Below, in pieces: positions 1-8,405 of a DNA stretch of 41,387 nt. Both the position numbers and the translations under genes were made by a program. The notes beneath the pieces are model-generated. The model did no database searches and had not been told where the DNA came from. It saw only the letters and a list, made by a program, of their open reading frames with translations. Each line of letters opens with the position of its first letter. The first letter of the stretch is position 1. Origin of the DNA: Gammaproteobacteria bacterium (GTDB lineage Bacteria; Pseudomonadota; Gammaproteobacteria; GCA-001735895); NCBI GenBank assembly GCA_024229615.1, contig JAAESG010000574.1, forward strand, positions 1-41,387, written 5' to 3'.

Positions 1-214
1 ACAACGCTTCGCTGCTTTGCGCAGGTACTCCAACGAAAGATCTTTGAGTCTAGAGCCTCTGTGAGACCCCACTTGAGCAGTATGGTTTTCTTTAACTAGA
101 GTTACAGTATCCGTTATGACAATTTTTCTCGATTGGTGATCAATTTAACTAATTTATTATAGAAAAATATGGCTCGAAAAATCATGCTTTGATGGATTGA
201 ACAATCGATAAATG
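1..214. other. Window edge, unassigned; possible 3' end of a truncated gene
   Basis: On the plus strand, a frame starting at base 2 stays open for 20 codons and stops with TGA at 62-64. Its arginine- and leucine-rich reading could be the C-terminus of a protein cut off by the window edge, but it is too short to recognise, and another plus-strand frame is open for about 30 codons. From about 65 to 214 the DNA is AT-rich and I see no gene or strong signal. Confidence 0.2.
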
Positions 215-240
215 ATAACGGGCCGCTAAGGGCCCGTTAT
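215..240 (-). terminator. Hairpin downstream of pilA, probable terminator
   Basis: Two perfectly complementary 10-base arms (215-224 and 231-240, ATAACGGGCC and its complement) surround a 6-base loop. The hairpin lies about 30 bases past the pilA stop codon. The following run on the minus strand is only moderately T-rich, so termination is likely but the signal is not textbook. Confidence 0.6.
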
Positions 241-268
241 CGGTCGCTAAATCAAGCGATGCTAGATA

Positions 269-727
269 TCACTGGCAGGTAATACCACGACCAGGGGTAG
301 TGGATGAACAACCGTTACCCGTCATGTTCCAGTTAACGCCAGCAGGACTCAGAGTTGGAGTCATAGTAACCACTAACAGGGCAGTAGCAGTAGTAACGCC
401 GGTAGAAGTGATGGTGATAACACCGGCTCCTGAAGTGACGATGCCATCCACATAGTTCAACGTGGCGCCGTTATCACCGACAGCTATATCGGCAGGGACA
501 CCGTTGGTGCCCGGAGTTCCACACAGCGCGTTAGTGATTGCACCTTGCTCTTGCGCGCAAAGTGAAATTGAAGTTTTCCAGGTAGCGGATGCCGCAACTG
601 CGCCAGATACCTTGGTGCGCTGGGTGTAGTCGGCGTATTGCGGAATAGCGATCGCGGCCAGGATGCCGATAATTGCTACGACGATCATCAATTCAATCAA
701 TGTAAAACCAGATTGTTGCTTCTTCAT
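269..727 (-). CDS. pilA: Type IV major pilin PilA
   Basis: This is a 152-residue type IVa prepilin that forms the pilus fibre used for twitching, attachment and DNA uptake. The short leader MKKQQSG ends in the prepilin peptidase site G^[10 protein letters not shown]; Phe1 and Glu5 of the mature protein are present, and the hydrophobic N-terminal helix continues to about residue 30. Cys residues near 56 and 68, and two near the C-terminus that frame a 10-residue loop, fit the disulfide-bonded D-region of pilins. The start is fixed by the leader and by the ribosome-binding site AAGAGGAAA about eight bases upstream. The gene follows pilS-pilR on the same strand and has a consensus sigma-54 promoter, so it is almost certainly activated by PilR. 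Confidence 0.95.
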   Translation of the reverse strand: MKKQQSGFTLIELMIVVAIIGILAAIAIPQYADYTQRTKVSGAVAASATWKTSISLCAQEQGAITNALCGTPGTNGVPADIAVGDNGATLNYVDGIVTSGAGVITITSTGVTTATALLVVTMTPTLSPAGVNWNMTGNGCSSTTPGRGITCQ

Positions 728-801
728 TTGTATTTCCTCTTGTCTAAAAGCTTAATATTCGATTCAGAAATCGACTAATGCCGTTTCATGATGTTATATA
801 A

Positions 802-816
802 GCAATCCTGGTGCCA
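802..816 (-). promoter_or_regulatory. Sigma-54 (RpoN) promoter of pilA
   Basis: The minus strand reads TGGCAC-N5-TTGC, an exact match to the -24/-12 consensus with correct spacing. It sits about 75 bases upstream of the pilA start codon, giving a leader of roughly 60 nt. RpoN-dependent pilA transcription is established in Pseudomonas and related bacteria. Confidence 0.92.
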
Positions 817-873
817 ACTTTCAGAAATATTAATTAATTTAGTTAAAACAGGAGCTTACAAAATATTCAAATT

Positions 874-935
874 TGTCTCTTACAAATCACGAAGCAAACC
901 CTTGACAATATTGTCAAGTTTTTACACGGATTGTC
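874..935 (-). promoter_or_regulatory. Probable PilR binding region upstream of pilA
   Basis: Bases 901-918 form a perfect 18-bp palindrome, CTTGACAATATTGTCAAG. Two more TGTC cores lie at 874-877 and 932-935, making four in all. The palindrome centre is roughly 95 bases upstream of the -24 element, the range used by enhancer-binding PilR in Pseudomonas, whose known sites carry a TGTC core. The assignment to PilR is inferred from motif, distance and neighbours. Confidence 0.65.
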
Positions 936-961
936 AGATATTTACCCCGCATTCGTCGAAA

Positions 962-2293
962 TTACGGACTTTTAAGCTTCAACTTTTCGATGCGATAGCG
1001 CAATTGGCGTAAAGTGATGCCGAGCGCACGCGCCGTTGCTGACTGATTCCAGCGATTATCCTCAAGCGCGCTGATAATTTGCTCCTTTTCGAGGCTCTGG
1101 GTCATTTCGCCGAGGCTCTGCTGTTGATCGTCTGGATCGGGCGCTATATCCGGTAGCTGCAGGTCGGTTATTTCTATCAATTCGTTTTCGCACAGCGCTA
1201 ACGCCCGCTCCAGAATGTTTTCCAGTTCCCGCACATTACCCGGGAATGGGTAACTCTGCAGCGCTGTTAAAGCTTCTTCGCTGATCGAGACGCCGGTTGA
1301 ATTCTGGTAATTGTGTTTTTCGATCAGAAAGTCGGCCAGTTGCAGGATGTCCGTCCCGCGTTCGCACAGGACAGGTACCATAATCCCGATAACGTTGATA
1401 CGGTAATAAAGATCCTGTCGAAAGGAACCATCGGCAACCATCGAATCGAGATCTCGATGTGAAGCGCTGATAATACGTACATCGATGGGTTCTTCCTGCT
1501 GAGCACCGACCGCGCGGATTGATTTTTCCTGGATTACACGCAGTAGCTTGACCTGCATCGCCAGCGGCAAATCTGCGATTTCGTCGAGAAACAGGGTTCC
1601 TCCATGGGCCGCCTTGAACAATCCCTCGCTGTCGCTGGTGGCACCGGTGAAACTGCCTTTGAGGTGCCCGAACAGTTCGCTTTCCATCAACTCGGATGGA
1701 ATCGCGCCGCAATTAACCGCAACAAAGGCGGAATTTGCGCGTGAGCCCTGCAGGTGGATCTGGCGTGCGACCAACTCTTTGCCGGTGCCTGAAGCCCCGC
1801 AGATGAAAACCGGGGCCTGGCTGCGTGCGAATTTGGCGATCGAGCGTTTAAGTTCGACCATCGACGGCGAGTCGCCAATAATCTGGTATCTAGCGTCAGA
1901 AGTATCGCTCGCCAGTTGCGGGGAACTCGGTAAGGTCAATGCCTTGTCCACCAGGTTGCGCAGTGTTTCGAGTGACACCGGTTTGGAGACAAAATCAAAT
2001 GCCCCGCATTTCATCGCCTTGATGGCCAGATCGATGCTGCCGTGCGCGGTAATCACGGCGGTCGGCGTATTTGGACAATACTGCTGGATATGCTCTACCA
2101 GGGTGATGCCGTCTCCATCCGGAAGCTTCATATCGGTTAAACAGAGATCGAAGGATTCGTCATTCAGTAGACGGGTAGCATTACTATAGTCTTCGGCGCT
2201 ACGGGTCTCGAGACCCATGCGTAACAGGGTGATCTCCAGTAACTCGCGGATATCGGGTTCATCGTCAACGATTAAAACACGTTGCTTGGTCAT
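962..2293 (-). CDS. pilR: Sigma-54-dependent response regulator PilR
   Basis: This 443-residue NtrC-family activator switches on pilA with RNA polymerase-sigma54. Residues 1-120 are a receiver domain with acidic residues D10/D11, phospho-acceptor D54 in LTDMKLPDG and a conserved Lys. Residues about 140-370 are the AAA+ domain with Walker A GASGTGKE, the sigma54-contact loop written GSFTGA (the serine variant seen in PilR proteins) and Walker [13 protein letters not shown] Fis-type helix-turn-helix closes the protein ([21 protein letters not shown]). Its ATG overlaps the pilS stop, so the pair is translationally coupled. The length is normal for the family. Confidence 0.95.
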   Translation of the reverse strand: MTKQRVLIVDDEPDIRELLEITLLRMGLETRSAEDYSNATRLLNDESFDLCLTDMKLPDGDGITLVEHIQQYCPNTPTAVITAHGSIDLAIKAMKCGAFDFVSKPVSLETLRNLVDKALTLPSSPQLASDTSDARYQIIGDSPSMVELKRSIAKFARSQAPVFICGASGTGKELVARQIHLQGSRANSAFVAVNCGAIPSELMESELFGHLKGSFTGATSDSEGLFKAAHGGTLFLDEIADLPLAMQVKLLRVIQEKSIRAVGAQQEEPIDVRIISASHRDLDSMVADGSFRQDLYYRINVIGIMVPVLCERGTDILQLADFLIEKHNYQNSTGVSISEEALTALQSYPFPGNVRELENILERALALCENELIEITDLQLPDIAPDPDDQQQSLGEMTQSLEKEQIISALEDNRWNQSATARALGITLRQLRYRIEKLKLKSP

Positions 2294-3936
2294 TTTTCTT
2301 CCTGTGGGTCGGTCGCCAGCGAGGTCATCTGCAGGATAAAACTGGTACCGTTGTGCGGGTTGATTTGTGCCGAGATAAATGCATTATTGAGCTCACATAG
2401 TTGTCCGACTATATAGAGTCCTAGGCCCGAACCATGGTGGCTGGTGGTATAAAACGGTTCGAAAATCTGATCCAGGATTTTACTGCTGATGCCAGGCCCC
2501 TGATCGGCAATCTCAATGCATAGAGGATAGGCGGGAGTCGCAAAAACGCGAATTGTGATTGGTTTATCACTGGCGCCATGCACGCAGGCATTGGTGCAAA
2601 GGTTGGTCAGAATTTGAGTCAGATGACCGTTATCGAATTGCAGACCGGTATTGCCTGCCTCGATCTCGAGTTGGAAGATATCGGCGTCGGCCAGGCCGGA
2701 TTGACAGAAACGATCGATAAAAGACGGCAACCAGCTACCCAGATCTATATGTTCCTTTACCGTCGAACTGCCCCGTGAGATCGTCAAAATATCCTCGATG
2801 ATGTGATTGATACGCAGCGTATGCTGGTGAATGATTTCCAGCATGCGCTGATCGGATTCGCCCAGTTCATCGTTTTCATCGAGTAGTTCGGTGGCATAGG
2901 AGATTGCACCGAGTGGATTCCTGATTTCATGCGCGATACTGGCTGTTAAATGGCCTAGTGACGCCAGTTTGGCCTGCTGCATGCTATCCCGTATCGAGGA
3001 TACGTCGTTCAGGAAAATCATCGTGTTGGGTTGCCCTTCGCTTTGTAATTCACGGAAACTGACCTGGATATTATCGGTCCCGGTTTCCGAGGGTAACGAG
3101 GCTGAGGTTTCGTCAGTGGCATCTCGCCATGTTTCCAGTTCGGCCAATAACTTGGGGCAGTCGCCGGACAGGGAGATCGATTGCCGGTTGGCAATGTGTA
3201 GCATTTCCAGCGCGGCTCGATTGATATGCCGGATCTGATCATTACGATTCAGTACGATGACTCCGGCCTGCAAATTCTCGATGATCTCCTGGTTGAGTGC
3301 CGACAACAATGCGACATCGCGTTCACGTTGCTGAATCAGCTGCTCGCTGCTGCGTACCCGCATCATCAGGTTGTGGGTTACGATTGCGGTCGCGATGAGG
3401 CTGGCGCCGAGGATTCCAACCTGGGTAGAAGTACCGGTATAACCCGGGATATTGATGACCGAATAAACATGCTGACCCAGCAGGCCTAGCGAAGCCAGTG
3501 ATGCGAACAGTATTGCCAGTGCCTGTTCGGTCAGTAATCCGGTAATCGCTACCGAAATGATTAACAGCATGCCGAGGCCGCTGGAGATGCCGCCACAGGC
3601 GTGCATCAAAAGAATAATGATGATCGTATCGCTGTAGATTTGCAGTGAAACCTGGCTTTGGAAGCCACGCCTTTCGATACGGGTCGCAACAATCCAGATC
3701 AGGGCCAGTACGAGGAAGGCGAAACTGCTCCAGGAATAAAGCGTCAGATCGACTATTTTGAGTAATGGCGATGGACTGACAAAACTCTGGCCGAAAAATA
3801 TTGTGGCTAAGCCGAGGCGATACACATTGAGCAGGCGAACCGAGGTCCAGTTCGTGGTGCGCTTTTTGTAACCGCTATAAAGCGGAGTATTACTGGTCGA
3901 GGTCTGCATGTTCCTGACAGCAGTAGGGCTCGTCAT
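2290..3936 (-). CDS. pilS: Sensor histidine kinase PilS
   Basis: This 548-residue membrane kinase is the partner of PilR. About six hydrophobic segments lie between residues 33 and 200, as in Pseudomonas PilS, followed by a PAS-like region (about 215-320). The HisKA box SIAHEIRNPLG carries phospho-acceptor H336, and the ATPase domain has N box NLCTNACVHG, G1 DQGPGIS and G2 GSGLGLYIV. The start is uncertain: the longest frame overlaps the upstream gene by 47 bases and lacks a ribosome-binding site, whereas Met10 (3909) has CAGGAAC just upstream, although close. The overlaps on both sides suggest a three-gene operon. Confidence 0.93.
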   Translation of the reverse strand: MTSPTAVRNMQTSTSNTPLYSGYKKRTTNWTSVRLLNVYRLGLATIFFGQSFVSPSPLLKIVDLTLYSWSSFAFLVLALIWIVATRIERRGFQSQVSLQIYSDTIIIILLMHACGGISSGLGMLLIISVAITGLLTEQALAILFASLASLGLLGQHVYSVINIPGYTGTSTQVGILGASLIATAIVTHNLMMRVRSSEQLIQQRERDVALLSALNQEIIENLQAGVIVLNRNDQIRHINRAALEMLHIANRQSISLSGDCPKLLAELETWRDATDETSASLPSETGTDNIQVSFRELQSEGQPNTMIFLNDVSSIRDSMQQAKLASLGHLTASIAHEIRNPLGAISYATELLDENDELGESDQRMLEIIHQHTLRINHIIEDILTISRGSSTVKEHIDLGSWLPSFIDRFCQSGLADADIFQLEIEAGNTGLQFDNGHLTQILTNLCTNACVHGASDKPITIRVFATPAYPLCIEIADQGPGISSKILDQIFEPFYTTSHHGSGLGLYIVGQLCELNNAFISAQINPHNGTSFILQMTSLATDPQEEK

Positions 3937-4114
3937 TTATCGATACGATCGAGGATTCTGGAACGTGGACGCCACAATATTTGCATTGCAGCATGTTTTC
4001 TGATTTGTCGGATTTCAGTTGTTCCGGCTCCGCCTCGGGGCTGAACATTCGTTTTAGCAGCCACAGCAGAACCGCGACAATGACCAACAGGATTACCAGG
4101 CGCAGGATGAACAT
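3890..4114 (-). CDS. PP0621-family small membrane protein with a zinc-ribbon-like tail
   Basis: A 74-residue protein with one N-terminal transmembrane helix (residues 2-23), a short charged linker, and a Cys-rich cytoplasmic tail with CKYC, then CC and a His (residues about 44-69), which could bind one zinc ion. Proteins of this type, named PP0621 family, sit directly upstream of pilS in Pseudomonas and relatives, and the position is the same here. The 3' end overlaps the pilS 5' end in another frame. The function is unknown; co-expression with pilS is inferred. Confidence 0.8.
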   Translation of the reverse strand: MFILRLVILLVIVAVLLWLLKRMFSPEAEPEQLKSDKSENMLQCKYCGVHVPESSIVSINDEPYCCQEHADLDQ

Positions 4115-4318
4115 AGAATCGATACTGAGAGTGAGTTACTGGAAGAACGAAGTCTAAGTCTAGTTTTAATCCTGCAAAAGAACAAACCAGGAACATGATT
4201 TGTTTGCAAATAGTCGGAATGGCTCCTATATATCGACTCCCGGGCTGCCCTGAAAGCTTCAAATTATGTCTGTCATAGCGTTCAATCCCGCAAGTACGGA
4301 AAAAATTCAAATGGTGAC

Positions 4319-4347
4319 TTGCTGAACTGAAAGAAGGTCCCTATACT
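4319..4347 (+). promoter_or_regulatory. Sigma-70 promoter of dksA
   Basis: A -35 element TTGCTG (4319-4324), a 17-base spacer and a -10 element TATACT (4342-4347), followed by a very GC-rich discriminator GCCCGCC. That discriminator type is typical of promoters inhibited by ppGpp and DksA, so autoregulation is plausible but not shown. Confidence 0.7.
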
Positions 4348-4390
4348 GCCCGCCTTTTATTGTTAATGGTCATGACTGGAGCGCCAATTA

Positions 4391-4807
4391 ATGACAATAG
4401 AATTACCCGAAGGCTATAAGCCCAGCCCCAAAGAAGATTACATGTCGCCGCAGCACCTGGAGTACTTTCGTCAGAAATTACTGACCTGGCGCGCAGAGTT
4501 ATTGCAGGAATCTGAAAACACGATTTCGCATCTAAAGGAAGAAAACTGGCAGGAGCCTGATATCAATGATCGAGCTACTCTGGAAACGGACGCCGCCCTT
4601 GAATTGCGCACTCGAGACCGCTACCGCAAGCTCGTGAACAAGATCGATTCAGCACTATCCCGGGTCGCCGACGGTACCTATGGCTACTGTGACGATACTG
4701 GTGAGGAAATCGGACTGTTTCGTCTCGAGGCGAGACCCATCGCCACACTCACGGTGGAAGCCCAGGAAAAGCACGAACGCCTCGAAAAGCAGCGGCGCGA
4801 CGACTGA
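4391..4807 (+). CDS. dksA: RNA polymerase-binding transcription factor DksA, single-cysteine type
   Basis: This 138-residue factor binds the RNA polymerase secondary channel and, with ppGpp, mediates the stringent response. The coiled-coil tip is intact (D57, D60 and A62 in EPDINDRA). The C-terminal globular motif GEEIGLFRLEARPIATL is well conserved. Only the first of the four zinc-finger cysteines remains (C100); the positions expected for the others are T103, T121 and A124. This pattern resembles alphaproteobacterial one-cysteine DksA proteins more than E. coli DksA. The start is supported by a GGAG ribosome-binding site nine bases upstream and a good promoter. A bidirectional hairpin follows the gene. 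Confidence 0.93.
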   Translation: MTIELPEGYKPSPKEDYMSPQHLEYFRQKLLTWRAELLQESENTISHLKEENWQEPDINDRATLETDAALELRTRDRYRKLVNKIDSALSRVADGTYGYCDDTGEEIGLFRLEARPIATLTVEAQEKHERLEKQRRDD

Positions 4808-4831
4808 GTCTTTTGTTGCTCGGATAATATA

Positions 4832-4858
4832 AAAACGGTCTGTTAATCAGGCCGTTTT
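4832..4858. terminator. Bidirectional terminator between dksA and the 5'-nucleotidase
   Basis: Eleven-base arms (4832-4842 and 4848-4858) pair with one wobble around a 5-base loop, with A-rich and T-rich flanks on both strands (AAAACGG/CCGTTTT). It ends dksA on the plus strand and overlaps the stop codon of the minus-strand gene that converges on it. Confidence 0.8.
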
Positions 4859-5773
4859 CGTTTCATCGTCCCTGTGCGGCACTCTGGCGGTTGGCACAAC
4901 CCTGGCCGCGCCTTCACAATGTTGATGCTGATCATCGAAGAAAATGTGTGGGGAAAAGGATTCCAGGATCTTGTGTTTGGGGACGCCACCGAGGAAAAAG
5001 GTTTCGTCGATGCGAACATTCCAGGTGCGCAAGGTTCGGATTACGCGTTCATGTGCCGGGCTGTTACGGGCCGTTACAAGTGCAGTGCGTATCGGTGGAC
5101 TGGTTTGTGATGAGCTGTTGTTAAGATCGAATTGTAAATACGACAGCGTTTTAAGCAGTTTGGCGAATGGTCCCTCCGGCAATGGTTTTTCGGCATTCAG
5201 TTTTTCATGCTCGATGAAAGCCTCGAGCCCCCGTTGCTGGTAAATCATTTCCGACTCCTTGGAAAACAATACTGCATCGCCGTCAAAGGCGATTCTAATC
5301 TGCTGTAACGGATCGGCGCGATTGTGGCTGGGTCCGTCATAGATCAAACCCGCGGCGACATTGGACTGGACTGCTGCCTGTACGTCTTCTTCGGTTGCCG
5401 ATAAGAACAAGTCGACCTCGAAGGCATTCAGATACTTGGCTACCGGTTCGCCGCCGGTGAATGCAGCGCGCGTAATATCGAGTTTGTGGCTATCGATCGA
5501 ATTGGAGATGCGTAAACTGGTATCGGCAGAGTTACGGGAGATGATCACAACCTCGGTACGCCGTAACCCCGGGTTTATGGTATTGATATTCAGCATTGCT
5601 TCGATCAACGCAAACCCGGTACCGGGTTTCAGAATGTCGTTTTCGTGCTCCAGCTGGTAACGACAGTAGGCCTCGAGGCCGTCAGTTTCAAATATTTCAT
5701 TTTCACGGCTGAGATCGAATAGAGCGCGTGAAGATACTCCTATAACCAGATAATTGCTGAGATCATAAGACAT
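4847..5773 (-). CDS. Cytosolic 5'-nucleotidase (NT5C1-like family)
   Basis: A 308-residue protein of the cytosolic 5'-nucleotidase family (Pfam 5_nucleotid-type PF06189, recognised by motif memory). It is expected to dephosphorylate nucleoside monophosphates. Visible landmarks are VIGVSSRALFDL near the N-terminus, IAFDGDAVLFS in the middle, TALVTARNSPAHERVIRTL and FFLGGVPK, and the acidic HIFFDDQ near the C-terminus. The Asp-rich and Arg-rich segments fit a HAD-like phosphohydrolase core. Its ATG overlaps the argA stop by one base (TAATG), so the two are likely co-translated, although no metabolic link is obvious. Confidence 0.82.
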   Translation of the reverse strand: MSYDLSNYLVIGVSSRALFDLSRENEIFETDGLEAYCRYQLEHENDILKPGTGFALIEAMLNINTINPGLRRTEVVIISRNSADTSLRISNSIDSHKLDITRAAFTGGEPVAKYLNAFEVDLFLSATEEDVQAAVQSNVAAGLIYDGPSHNRADPLQQIRIAFDGDAVLFSKESEMIYQQRGLEAFIEHEKLNAEKPLPEGPFAKLLKTLSYLQFDLNNSSSQTSPPIRTALVTARNSPAHERVIRTLRTWNVRIDETFFLGGVPKHKILESFSPHIFFDDQHQHCEGAARVVPTARVPHRDDETKTA

Positions 5774-7074
5774 TAGATAGACTTGCTCAGAATCTTGGAA
5801 GCGCGCGCCGGATTGTAACTATCGCGTTTCGCTGTGGGTAGGTTGAAATCGCTGGATTCGATAAAACCATGTTCGAAAAACCAGTGCGAAGTGCGTGTTG
5901 TCAACGTATACAACAAAGTGATGCCGGATGTTTTGGCCCGATCCTCGGCAATTTGCAGCAATTGATTGCCAAATCCAGCGCGCTGATAATTTTCGTGCAC
6001 CGCGAGGCAAGCGATTTCCGCGAGCATTTTCTCGCCGTCCGGGATACAGGCGATACAGGCTATGATCATGCCGTCCTTTTCGATAACCTGGAAATGCATG
6101 ATCTCCAGTTCAATTTGTTCACGCGACCTTTGCACCAGGGCTCCACTGGCTTCCAGCGGTTCGATCAGACTCAAAATTCCGCCAATGTCGTCGATGCAGG
6201 CAGCCCTGCTACCCTCGTAAAACAGGTTGGTTACCATGATTCCATAACCGTCTCGGGTAAATAGCTCGAGCAGCAAACCGCCATCTACCTGCGGATCGAT
6301 AAGATGCACGCGTTTAACCTGCGCCTGAATTGCGAGGATCGCCTGGCCAAGCAAACTGCTCAAATCTGCCGGTGTTGTCGGATCTAGAAGCCTGGCCTCA
6401 CATTGGCTGGTAGATAGCGTACTCGCCAGTGTCTCGGTTTCACTTAGGCCCGATTGGATGAATATCAGCTTGTCGGCCCTGAGTGCGCGAGCAACTTCGC
6501 CTGCCAGTTCCTCGGTGGGTAAGTTGAAGATTTCACCGGTCCGTGAGTAACCCAGGTTGGACAATAGTACGACGTGATTGAGCGCCAGCAGTTCATTGAT
6601 CGCTTCGTGTTTGATTGCGCGGACCTTGCCGGAGTGTTGCATGTCGATTCCATCGATGACCCCGAGTGGCATACCGATGACAAAGTTTCCGCCGACCAGT
6701 GAAATTTCAGAGCCTGACATGGGGGTATTCGGCAAACCCATCGATAGCTGCGAATCAAAATGGGTTTTAACTTCGTTAATCGCCTGCACCACGAATGGCA
6801 AGGCTGCGCTATCGGTAATCCTGATGTTCTGGTGAAACTTCGAATCGAGCCGGTTATTTTGCAAATGCTTATCGATGCTGTTGCGGCTACCGTGAAGAAT
6901 GACCAGCTTAATACCGAGATGGTTGAGCAGGGCGATATCATGCACCAGACCGATAAACCGGTCCGAAAAAATAACCTCATCTGAAACCATGATGACAAAG
7001 GTTTTTTTGCGATGCGCCTTTATATAAGGAGCGGCACCTCGAAACCATTGCACATAGTCTTGCGTATTGCTCAT
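5773..7074 (-). CDS. argA: Amino-acid N-acetyltransferase ArgA (N-acetylglutamate synthase)
   Basis: A 433-residue enzyme that acetylates glutamate with acetyl-CoA, the first committed step of arginine synthesis. Residues about 1-280 are an amino-acid-kinase-like domain (FVIMVSDEVI, LVILHGSRNSID), which in this family is the arginine-sensing part. Residues about 290-433 are a GNAT acetyltransferase domain with the acetyl-CoA loop YQRAGFGNQLL. The length is that of the classical gammaproteobacterial ArgA. It starts a short operon with the nucleotidase and is divergent from the GGDEF-like gene; argD and argF lie nearby on the same strand. Confidence 0.94.
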   Translation of the reverse strand: MSNTQDYVQWFRGAAPYIKAHRKKTFVIMVSDEVIFSDRFIGLVHDIALLNHLGIKLVILHGSRNSIDKHLQNNRLDSKFHQNIRITDSAALPFVVQAINEVKTHFDSQLSMGLPNTPMSGSEISLVGGNFVIGMPLGVIDGIDMQHSGKVRAIKHEAINELLALNHVVLLSNLGYSRTGEIFNLPTEELAGEVARALRADKLIFIQSGLSETETLASTLSTSQCEARLLDPTTPADLSSLLGQAILAIQAQVKRVHLIDPQVDGGLLLELFTRDGYGIMVTNLFYEGSRAACIDDIGGILSLIEPLEASGALVQRSREQIELEIMHFQVIEKDGMIIACIACIPDGEKMLAEIACLAVHENYQRAGFGNQLLQIAEDRAKTSGITLLYTLTTRTSHWFFEHGFIESSDFNLPTAKRDSYNPARASKILSKSI

Positions 7075-7204
7075 TTCTATTGATATCCGCTAAACTCGTC
7101 AAGCACTATATTATAAACGTGTTAGCGAACAAAGACCGAAAAGGGATTTCCCGATCAACACTGAAAGCTTACCCGTCAACACACACCATCTGCAGCAGCA
7201 GGAA

Positions 7205-8350
7205 TTGGTTGCGTTTTTATACAATCGATTCCGCCTGGGTATATTCATTACACTTTTTGTATCCAGCGTGGCTTCGATTCTGGCTTATGTTGAACTTTCG
7301 ATCCAGGGGCGTGAGCACTGGGTCGTTGCCTGGTTCGTTTTACTGTGTTTGATCATGTTGGCGCGTTGGTATTTGCTGCAGAAATTTCTCAGTATTCGCA
7401 ATAAGGAGTTTTTCCCGTATCAGCGATGGCATGACCGTTTCCTGGTTGGCGTTGTTGCCGCCGGCTTGATGCTGGGTTGTGGCGCAGCCTGGCTGATGCC
7501 CTACATCACAGCCAATGTGCAAATCATTCTTCACTCGATGCTGTTGACAATGGGTGCTGGCGCGATCGCTTATTTGTCGACCTCTTTACGCGTTTATATC
7601 GCCTATATGATATCTATTATGTTGCCCGTGACTATCTGGCTATTTCTGCAGCAGAATTCAGGAACCTTTGTGCTTAGTGCGCTTTACATATTCTTCATGA
7701 GCGCCGGGTTTATCAGCGTTAAACGCATGAACGAACTGGTCAACGATGCGCTTTACTATCGATATGACAACGAGACTCTGATCGAAGATCTGCAGCGATT
7801 GCTCGAATCGGTTTCACAAACCAATAAGGCACTGGAGAAAATATCAACCAGCGACGATTTAACCGGCGTGTCGAATTATCGCGCCTTTCGCGTGTGGCTG
7901 GAAGATATCTGGCGGCAATACCAGGGTAACAACGTCCAGGTGTCGTTGATCAAGCTTAATATCGACTATTACCACGAGTTCAATGTTCAGTATGGACAAG
8001 AAACAGGTGATCGCTGTCTACGACAGATCGCTGGAATTCTGAACGACCAGGTTTCTCATCAAAGTCAGATGGTGGCACGTTTGCAGGGCGCCGAGTTTGC
8101 GATATTGCTGCCCGGCGTCAGTTGCGAAAACGCTCGCCCGATAGCACTCGAAATCATGCAGGAATTGAAGCAAAGAAACATTGAACATATCAAGTCACCA
8201 TTGCAAAAGGTTTTAACCATGAGCGTGGGATTGGGTAGTCAGGTGGTCGCGCCGAGTTCTTCCTCACGCGAATTGCTGGTCAGGGCAGATACCGCGCTCA
8301 AGCTCGCCAAGGAACGCGGTCACGACCGACTCGAAATACTGGAAGGCTAG
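7205..8350 (+). CDS. Membrane protein with a degenerate GGDEF domain
   Basis: A 381-residue protein with about six transmembrane segments (residues 12-170) and a C-terminal diguanylate-cyclase fold (about 205-381, entering at TSDDLTGVSNYRAF). The signature is QGAEF (294-298) rather than GGDEF, and the metal-binding DxD is N252-I-D254, so cyclase activity is doubtful; a sensory or allosteric role is possible. The start is uncertain. The frame is open from 7094 but has no ATG or GTG before TTG at 7205; the upstream reading SLPVNTHHLQQQE looks protein-like, so initiation at a rarer codon cannot be excluded. It is divergent from argA. Confidence 0.85.
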   Translation: MVAFLYNRFRLGIFITLFVSSVASILAYVELSIQGREHWVVAWFVLLCLIMLARWYLLQKFLSIRNKEFFPYQRWHDRFLVGVVAAGLMLGCGAAWLMPYITANVQIILHSMLLTMGAGAIAYLSTSLRVYIAYMISIMLPVTIWLFLQQNSGTFVLSALYIFFMSAGFISVKRMNELVNDALYYRYDNETLIEDLQRLLESVSQTNKALEKISTSDDLTGVSNYRAFRVWLEDIWRQYQGNNVQVSLIKLNIDYYHEFNVQYGQETGDRCLRQIAGILNDQVSHQSQMVARLQGAEFAILLPGVSCENARPIALEIMQELKQRNIEHIKSPLQKVLTMSVGLGSQVVAPSSSSRELLVRADTALKLAKERGHDRLEILEG

Positions 8351-8405
8351 CCCGCATTTCTCACGACCTCTCGTCGCCTCGCTACGATTCCCTAAATCCA
8401 GGGGA

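Noticed and set aside
1548-2189. 213-codon open frame on the plus strand
   Set aside because: It is antisense to the pilR AAA+ region, shows no recognisable domain, and the pilR reading explains the DNA completely.
3933-4310. 125-codon minus-strand frame upstream of pilS
   Set aside because: It overlaps the PP0621-family gene in another frame and its translation looks like non-coding sequence (no domain, no ribosome-binding site).
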